From: Pyricularia pennisetigena
Taxonomy: Eukaryota > Ascomycota > Sordariomycetes > Magnaporthales > Pyriculariaceae
Length of the DNA: 64,000 nucleotides
Assembly: GCF_004337985.1 (NCBI RefSeq)
Contig: NW_021940921.1
Location: 124,001-188,000 of the forward strand
Direction of reading: 5' to 3'
Shown: positions 59,153 through 64,000 of the stretch, one piece after another
How positions within the stretch are numbered: position 1 is the stretch's first letter
Layout of the letters: each line of letters starts with the position of its first letter
Position numbers and translations under genes: made by a program
Notes under the pieces: model-generated
Told to the model about the DNA's origin: nothing
Seen by the model: the letters and a program-made list of their open reading frames with translations, nothing else
The model's database searches: none

Positions 59153-59420
59153 CGGGCAAATGTGAGGACCGAATGGGAGAAGACGCATCAGTCACTATGA
59201 CAGTCAGCCTGTCGATCGTTCACCCATGGCGCTGTGTTTATGCACATGATCTGTCAATCAATGTCATCGCCTGATCTACTGTCTGGGACAAACGGACATG
59301 AGACGGGACGAAAAATGTTCAGTATATGATACCGCGTTTGGGATTTGCAATCGTTCTCCTGGAACCATAATTCATTCCTAATATGGCGGTCCGAAATTCC
59401 ATAGGGACAAAACATAACAA

Positions 59421-59470
59421 GCCCTGGCAATCCCTGGCAATCCCTGGCAATCCCTGGCAATCCCTGGCAT
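59421..59470 (+). repeat. Five tandem 10-bp units (TCCCTGGCAA)
   Basis: The first unit starts GCCCTGG and the last ends GGCAT; the three inner units are identical, which suggests recent slippage. Confidence 0.95.
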
Positions 59471-59823
59471 GGAAATTCCCGATATGGGCCGGCTATACAT
59501 GTTCGTGGGGGGGTGAAATCCCATCGGCAATGGTGCGGCATTCCATTCACGGAATCCACTGAGCTTGTTTCAAAGCCAAGCTCACATTGCCCCGATAAGG
59601 AGGAGGTAGCTGGGGTACTATCCAGGGGTAGTATTGGCACAGTACAGTATAGTAGGCTTATGATTTAAGAGCCATGCGGATGTGATTCAGGAATGTGGAG
59701 TTTTACAACAGCACGACCAAGCTTGGCAACGGTATTGGGCCACGGGCTGTTGCCGGATGGACGGTTGTAAGTTTTATCTTTTTTTTTTTTTTTCTCCTTT
59801 CTCCAAGGCCCCTGAAATGCTAA

Positions 59824-61173
59824 TCAGCAAGCTCCCTGCCTGCTTGCACGCTTTTGCCATCGCAGCCAGCACTCCATCAGCTCCTCGGGAGTCGAGGATT
59901 CCACTCCGAGGCAGGTACACTGCCTTCTTTCAACCATACCGCGGTGCGTCTGACTGCCATACTGGCCGCCTTTGACCACTTTGGGCAGCGCCTCAGCAAC
60001 AAGCACCCTGGAACTTTGCTGAGGCCGCGCACCGTCGAGAGCCACGGCAACGCTCGGCTCCTGATTCCCGCCCTTGGTGGACAGCCATAGCCTCTGGGCC
60101 TGCTCGCAGCGCTTAAAGTGCTCGTCCAGAAATTGCCGCCTCGTGAACGAGAGGTACAAGTCGTCCAGCGGTAGATTGCTCATGCCATACAAGCCGCTCG
60201 CTTCCTCGCCCACCCATGCACAGCCTACGCAGCGCACCTGGATTTCGGCCACGCCTGATTTCCTGTCCAACCAAGGCAGCCATGAGGCCGCCATGTGCGT
60301 GTACTCTTTACACTCCCCATTCGTTAGGCTCACGCCTGCGCCAGAACTATACCACGATATGCCCCAGCGCCTGAGTTCATCGTGCAAGACCTCGGTCAGC
60401 GCCGACGCAGAAACCAGCACCGGCCTCCCGCTCTCCTGGCCCGTTACTGCCCGTTCCTCCGGCCCGTAAAGACCCGGCAGTACGGCCATCATTGGCAAGC
60501 TTTCTAGCTGCCTGTCGCTCAGCAGACCTCCGTAGACCCCGCGGGCATATTCGACAGAGCTCACGCGTGTTTCCGAGGCCGACTGCAGACACCCGTTGCA
60601 ACAGCGAATGCATCCCAAGAGGAAGACAAAGTCGCCCAAGCAGTCGTGGCAGATCATGCAACTGTGAGTGCACAAGACGGTGTAAATCTCATCGAGTCCA
60701 ATGTAGAGTCCCACATTGGACCTGAGTAGTGCAAGCGTAACGTCAAATCCGCCGTATCTCACAACGTCTCGGTACTTGTACAGCGAGTTGACCGAATTGC
60801 GCAGGCGACGGTTGACATGTCGCATCCTGAACAGCGACACCATGTCGAGCCGGTACAGCACCGAATCTAACAGCTCCTGGGGAAGCCCATCTAACCCAAA
60901 ACCAGGGCATATGGTTGGCGCATCTGACAAGCCGAGGAATGTCTCTTCAACACCGAGGTGCGTAGCCTCGGGGAACCAGATGACAGCGAGCCGACCGTCT
61001 TTGTTTTGATATGTCACGGCCTTGATTACTGCTTCTTCGTCGTCCTTGTCGAGCGTGAACTCTTCTTGTGACCATATTCCCCTACGTATCATGGCTGCGC
61101 GGTCGCTGACACTTGCTTTTGCGTAGTCCATCGTCAAATCATGCTCCCGTGTCCACGATGTGTTGCGTTGCAC
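59824..61173 (-). CDS. F-box protein with a cysteine-rich segment (449 aa)
   Basis: Single-exon frame. Residues about 94-140 form an F-box: GLDGLPQELLDSVLYRLD, a basic RHVNRRLRNSV helix, then YRDVVRYG. F-box proteins link a bound target to SCF ubiquitin ligases through Skp1; the target is unknown. Residues 168-195 have C168, C172, C175, C178 and C188, C191, C192, C195 and could bind zinc. The C-terminal half has no domain I recognise. The first ATG was used; an in-frame Met at residue 15 (MDYAKAS) is an alternative start. No signal peptide or membrane segment is visible, so it is probably cytosolic or nuclear. Confidence 0.75.
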   Translation of the reverse strand: MQRNTSWTREHDLTMDYAKASVSDRAAMIRRGIWSQEEFTLDKDDEEAVIKAVTYQNKDGRLAVIWFPEATHLGVEETFLGLSDAPTICPGFGLDGLPQELLDSVLYRLDMVSLFRMRHVNRRLRNSVNSLYKYRDVVRYGGFDVTLALLRSNVGLYIGLDEIYTVLCTHSCMICHDCLGDFVFLLGCIRCCNGCLQSASETRVSSVEYARGVYGGLLSDRQLESLPMMAVLPGLYGPEERAVTGQESGRPVLVSASALTEVLHDELRRWGISWYSSGAGVSLTNGECKEYTHMAASWLPWLDRKSGVAEIQVRCVGCAWVGEEASGLYGMSNLPLDDLYLSFTRRQFLDEHFKRCEQAQRLWLSTKGGNQEPSVAVALDGARPQQSSRVLVAEALPKVVKGGQYGSQTHRGMVERRQCTCLGVESSTPEELMECWLRWQKRASRQGAC

Positions 61174-61468
61174 CTTGGTTGATGAAGAAAACGAACCAAG
61201 TATAAAACCATACCCCTCAACTCCGGCTCAGCATTTATCTGCATGCCTTGGGATCTCCCCATGGAACCAACTCAACAAGCTAACGCCGCTAGACCTATTT
61301 CTAGTGGGGGGGTGGGGAAAGTACTGCTGCAATGGTTCTTCAATTCTCCTGCACGTGAGATTCTCTCGGGAAAGCACAAGGGTGCATGCAGATCGCCAGG
61401 TATTGCAGGAAATGATCTGCACATGCATCTTTGTCCTGGGTAACTACAAGTAGTCTAGACTAGACGAG
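61174..61468. other. Intergenic, F-box promoter and permease 3' region
   Basis: Nothing recognisable beyond a short G run near 61,302-61,318. Confidence 0.6.
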
Positions 61469-63330
61469 CTAGTCCCATATCCAACTCAGAATCCTAACCC
61501 ATCCCTTACTTTGAGGTTCGGGTTGCTCTGGCTGCAGCTCTGCCTGTTCCAGGGCTTCTCCTACTGGTATTTCCCGCAATGGCGCTATCTTTGTCTTCTT
61601 GGCAAACTTCCAAATAGAATAAGCAGCCAGCACAAGCGGTATGTCAAGATAATGCGACACGAATGAGTTGGCGTCCCATCTGCCCTCTGTAAACACGGCA
61701 AACCCCCCTGTAAACAAAATGAGGATGCACATGAAGAGTGCCATGGGACTGCTGTAGACTGCGACGAGCGAAAAAGGGAAAAAAGAAAAAGCAAATATAA
61801 GTCATAGTTCGGCCGTCAAGATGAAAAGGTTGGAGCAAAAATAAGAAAGCAAAACTCACCAGTCCATGAATTATGCCACGGCAGCCTCTTTCGATCCAAC
61901 CCCTGAACCTTCAACGCCTGCATCAAGCGGATATGGTTCAACAGAATGGCCGACCACGAGATCAACACGCCGGCGCTCGTCAGCGAAACGAACCAAAAGA
62001 AAACTGTCAGAGCCCCGTTGGAAAGCGCCATGAAGCTCAGGAACATGAAGGCAGTGAAGAACAGCACGCAAACGTGTGGAACTCCCCACGACGTCGTGTG
62101 CAGGAACATCTTGGGGGCCTGACCCTTGAGCGCCAGACCAAACAGCACACGCGTCCCGGACAGGAGGGCCTGGTTGGACGCTGACCACGCCGAGGTGATG
62201 ACGATGGCGTTGACCACGCTTGGGATCGCCGGGATGCCAGCGGCCTGCGCAGCGATGACAAAGGGTGATTGCGCCGCCGTGCCCGAGCCTTCGTTCAGCC
62301 GAGGGTCGTCGCTTCGCACCAACATGCCGACTATCAAAACGGCAACCAGGTAGAAAAGGACGACGCGGGCAAAGACGCGCTTGCAGGCGCGTGGGATGGC
62401 GTGCCGGGGATTGCGCGTCTCCGCGGCAGCCATTGCCAGGGACTCTACTCCTGCAAACGAGAAGACAGCACCCGTCATGACGGACCAGTAGCCGAGAAAC
62501 TTGCCCCAGTCGCCCGAAGCAATGTACTCGACAAATGGTCCAGGATCCTGCCAGTGCGCAAAACCGATGCGCGGCGTGCCGGGGATGCCGCCAAGGTCGA
62601 TCACCAGGCCCAGAACGACCAAGAAGACGACGAGCATGATTTTGAGCAGCGCAAAGACGAACTCGACTTCGCCAAAGACACGCACAAAGGCAATGCCCAC
62701 AAGGAATGTGAACACGATGAAGACAACGATAAAGATGGCAGGGCTCAGGTCGGTCCAGAACTGGAAGAGCACGCAGATGGCGGTGATCTCGCTGGGTATG
62801 GAAAGCACGTTGCCGTAGACAATGTTCCAGCCGATCGCAAATCCCAGAGCCGGGTCCACAAAGAGCTCGGCGTGACGGACAAAGGATCCCGTGACGGGTA
62901 GCAGCGCCGCGACCTCTCCCAAGGCGAATTGTACGGCACAGACAATGAGGCCAACCGTTGCGTAGCCGAGCAGCGCACCAGCCGGCCCTCCATTCTGGAT
63001 GGCTGATCCGAGACCCAGGAAAAGACCAGTGCCGATCGCGCCGGCTATACCCAGCATGGAAAGATGACGCTGGGCCAAACCACGCTGCAGCTGCTGGTCT
63101 TCCACTGCCGTGACAAAGTCGCCTTCATGGTCGTCTTGCGGGCGTGTATACGATTCCTGCTCCCGGGGTGCCAACGCACCATACGACAGGGTCGATTCTC
63201 GATTGCTGCTCGCGCCGGCCCGCGAGTGTTCGGACCCGGGAAGATCTGGAGACAGCCAGCCGTGTTTCAGGGTGGTGTTGATTCCTGGCGACTTTGAGCC
63301 AGGAAACGGAAAAGCGTCGTTTCCACTCAT
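61469..63330 (-). CDS. YAT-family amino-acid permease (about 586 aa), two exons
   Basis: Plasma-membrane importer of amino acids, proton-coupled in known relatives. Exon 1 is 61860-63330, exon 2 is 61469-61758. A cytosolic N-terminus of about 85 residues precedes TM1, which has the APC-superfamily signature IAGAIGTGLFLGLG. TM segments continue through GYATVGLIVCAVQF, FVVFIVFTFLVGI and FALLKIMLVVFLVVLGLVI. The FSFAGVESLAMAAAETRNPRHAIP loop is typical of YAT permeases. Exon 2 adds the last TMs (SSPMALFMCILILFTGGFAVF and the IPLVLAAYSIWKF segment) and a short acidic tail. Without the splice the frame stops early, losing the last two TMs. The substrate cannot be read from sequence; general or basic amino acids are possible. 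Confidence 0.92.
61759..61859 (-). other. Intron of the permease gene (101 nt)
   Basis: Donor GTGAGT, acceptor GTCGCAG. The join gives WHNSWT-V-YSSPMALF, restoring the membrane segment. Confidence 0.88.
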
Positions 63331-64000
63331 TGTGCTTTGTCACGGTGCCGCAGCCGTCTGGCCCTCTGGGGTTTTTTTGGTTTTGTTGAAAGGGCAAGCC
63401 AGAAAGAAATCCAGAAAATCACCAACCAAGTTAAGCCCAGCAGTGGCGGGTTTGTTGTTATCTCATGGGGCTTGGTTCCAGAAGGATGTTATAGAGACTT
63501 TACCTGATTCATGATGCAGATTGCGAAACGGATTATTTTTTTTTTCTCTCTTGCGCGGGTTCCTCCAGCAAGGTAACATAATGATAAACGATGGTGCCAT
63601 CGCTCACGTGGAGAGCACCCCACCCAGGAGACATCGTGTTTTGTCCTGTTCAGGTAATGAATCTGTCCAATGTGAATGGTGTGAGTAGGGGCAAGTAAGA
63701 AATCACCGAGGTAATTAATTACCTGCCTACCTAGGTATGTGGATATATGGTTTGCACAAGAAACGAATCGCTGGGAATCGCGGGTGACTGGTGGTTTTTC
63801 TCAGACAAGCGGCATTTCAGGACCCGACTTTCAACAAGACAGGTGATAAATACCATACCTAGACCACAGTAAACTACTGTAGGAGCCAAAAGGAGATTGA
63901 TGGAAAGACCAATTGTAACTGTGGAGCGGCGAAGTAGGTACTTTAGTTCTTTGTAAACGAGATGGTAGCAGCAAGCTTGGGTGTGGTTTGGTTTACTTAG
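63331..64000. other. Upstream region of the permease gene
   Basis: No gene. Contains a poly-T run (63,536-63,551), a palindrome GGTAATTAATTACC near 63,711 and repeated ACCTAGGTA-like motifs. No regulatory site can be named with confidence. Confidence 0.55.

Larger units (their letters stand above)
58922..59823. other. Intergenic: promoter of the BAS2-like gene and 3' region of the F-box gene
   Basis: About 900 bp. Open frames here (for example 59254-59640 minus) show no domain and cover a tandem repeat, so I do not call them genes. Confidence 0.65.

Noticed and set aside
59254..59640. 128-codon minus-strand hypothetical gene
   Set aside because: Includes the 10-bp tandem repeat, has no domain or signal, and lies in a promoter region.
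61873..63514. Frames on either strand overlapping the permease
   Set aside because: No domains; basic, low-complexity translations typical of wrong-frame reading.

Overview
The window looks like a filamentous ascomycete chromosome with two compartments. The evidence is RIP-type decay (repeat copies differing almost only by C/T and G/A, with many TAA/TAG stops), short GT-AG introns and the families of the host genes. A Sordariomycete, perhaps a plant-associated Hypocreales species, would fit; that is inference. Bases 1 to about 56,300 are an AT-rich transposon graveyard. Bases 56,400-64,000 are GC-balanced and carry four ordinary genes, all on the minus strand.

The AT-rich block is almost all nested retrotransposons. 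Family names here are local labels. 'Copia-A' (about 7.5 kb, LTRs about 555 bp, TGTTAATT...TTAACA) is old and heavily mutated; I see seven copies or fragments (A1-A7). 'Copia-B' (LTRs 659 bp, TGTGAACATGG...CCTCCT(T/C)ACA) is younger. It occurs as one full element with an uninterrupted 1451-residue polyprotein (26,121-32,235), three solo LTRs and one palindromic derivative. A Ty3/gypsy chromovirus lies at 17,930-25,115. Target-site duplications give the order of events. Fragment A4 (17,157-17,929, 25,116-25,185, 38,962-39,320) was split by the gypsy element and by A5 (25,186-38,961, TSD AATTT); A5 was then split by the intact Copia-B (TSD CTAAT). A6 was split by A7 (TSD ATAGG/ATAGA), and its LTR by a 3.6-kb terminal-inverted-repeat element (39,743-43,353). 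Solo Copia-B LTRs sit in A3 (TSD GAATA) and A7 (TSD AAAAA).

Two stretches (6,723-9,256 and 53,401-56,130) are AT-rich and I cannot assign them. The second holds a degenerate minus-strand coding region next to a terminal inverted repeat that abuts the compartment border.

The gene block, all on the minus strand, contains a secreted M28 aminopeptidase (with a probable 1-base frameshift and a likely GC-AG intron), a small cysteine-rich secreted protein of the BAS2 effector type, an F-box protein with a cysteine-rich segment, and a YAT-family amino-acid permease. A secreted peptidase, an amino-acid permease and an effector-like protein side by side beside a repeat block would suit nutrient scavenging at a host interface, but nothing in the sequence proves they are co-regulated.

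The most unusual observations are: a 353-bp palindrome made of two head-to-head Copia-B U3 ends flanked by a perfect 5-bp TSD; Pol III-like A and B boxes inside the Copia-B LTR; an integrase whose DD35E glutamate is a lysine in an otherwise open polyprotein; and a foldback-type element with hairpin-rich ends.
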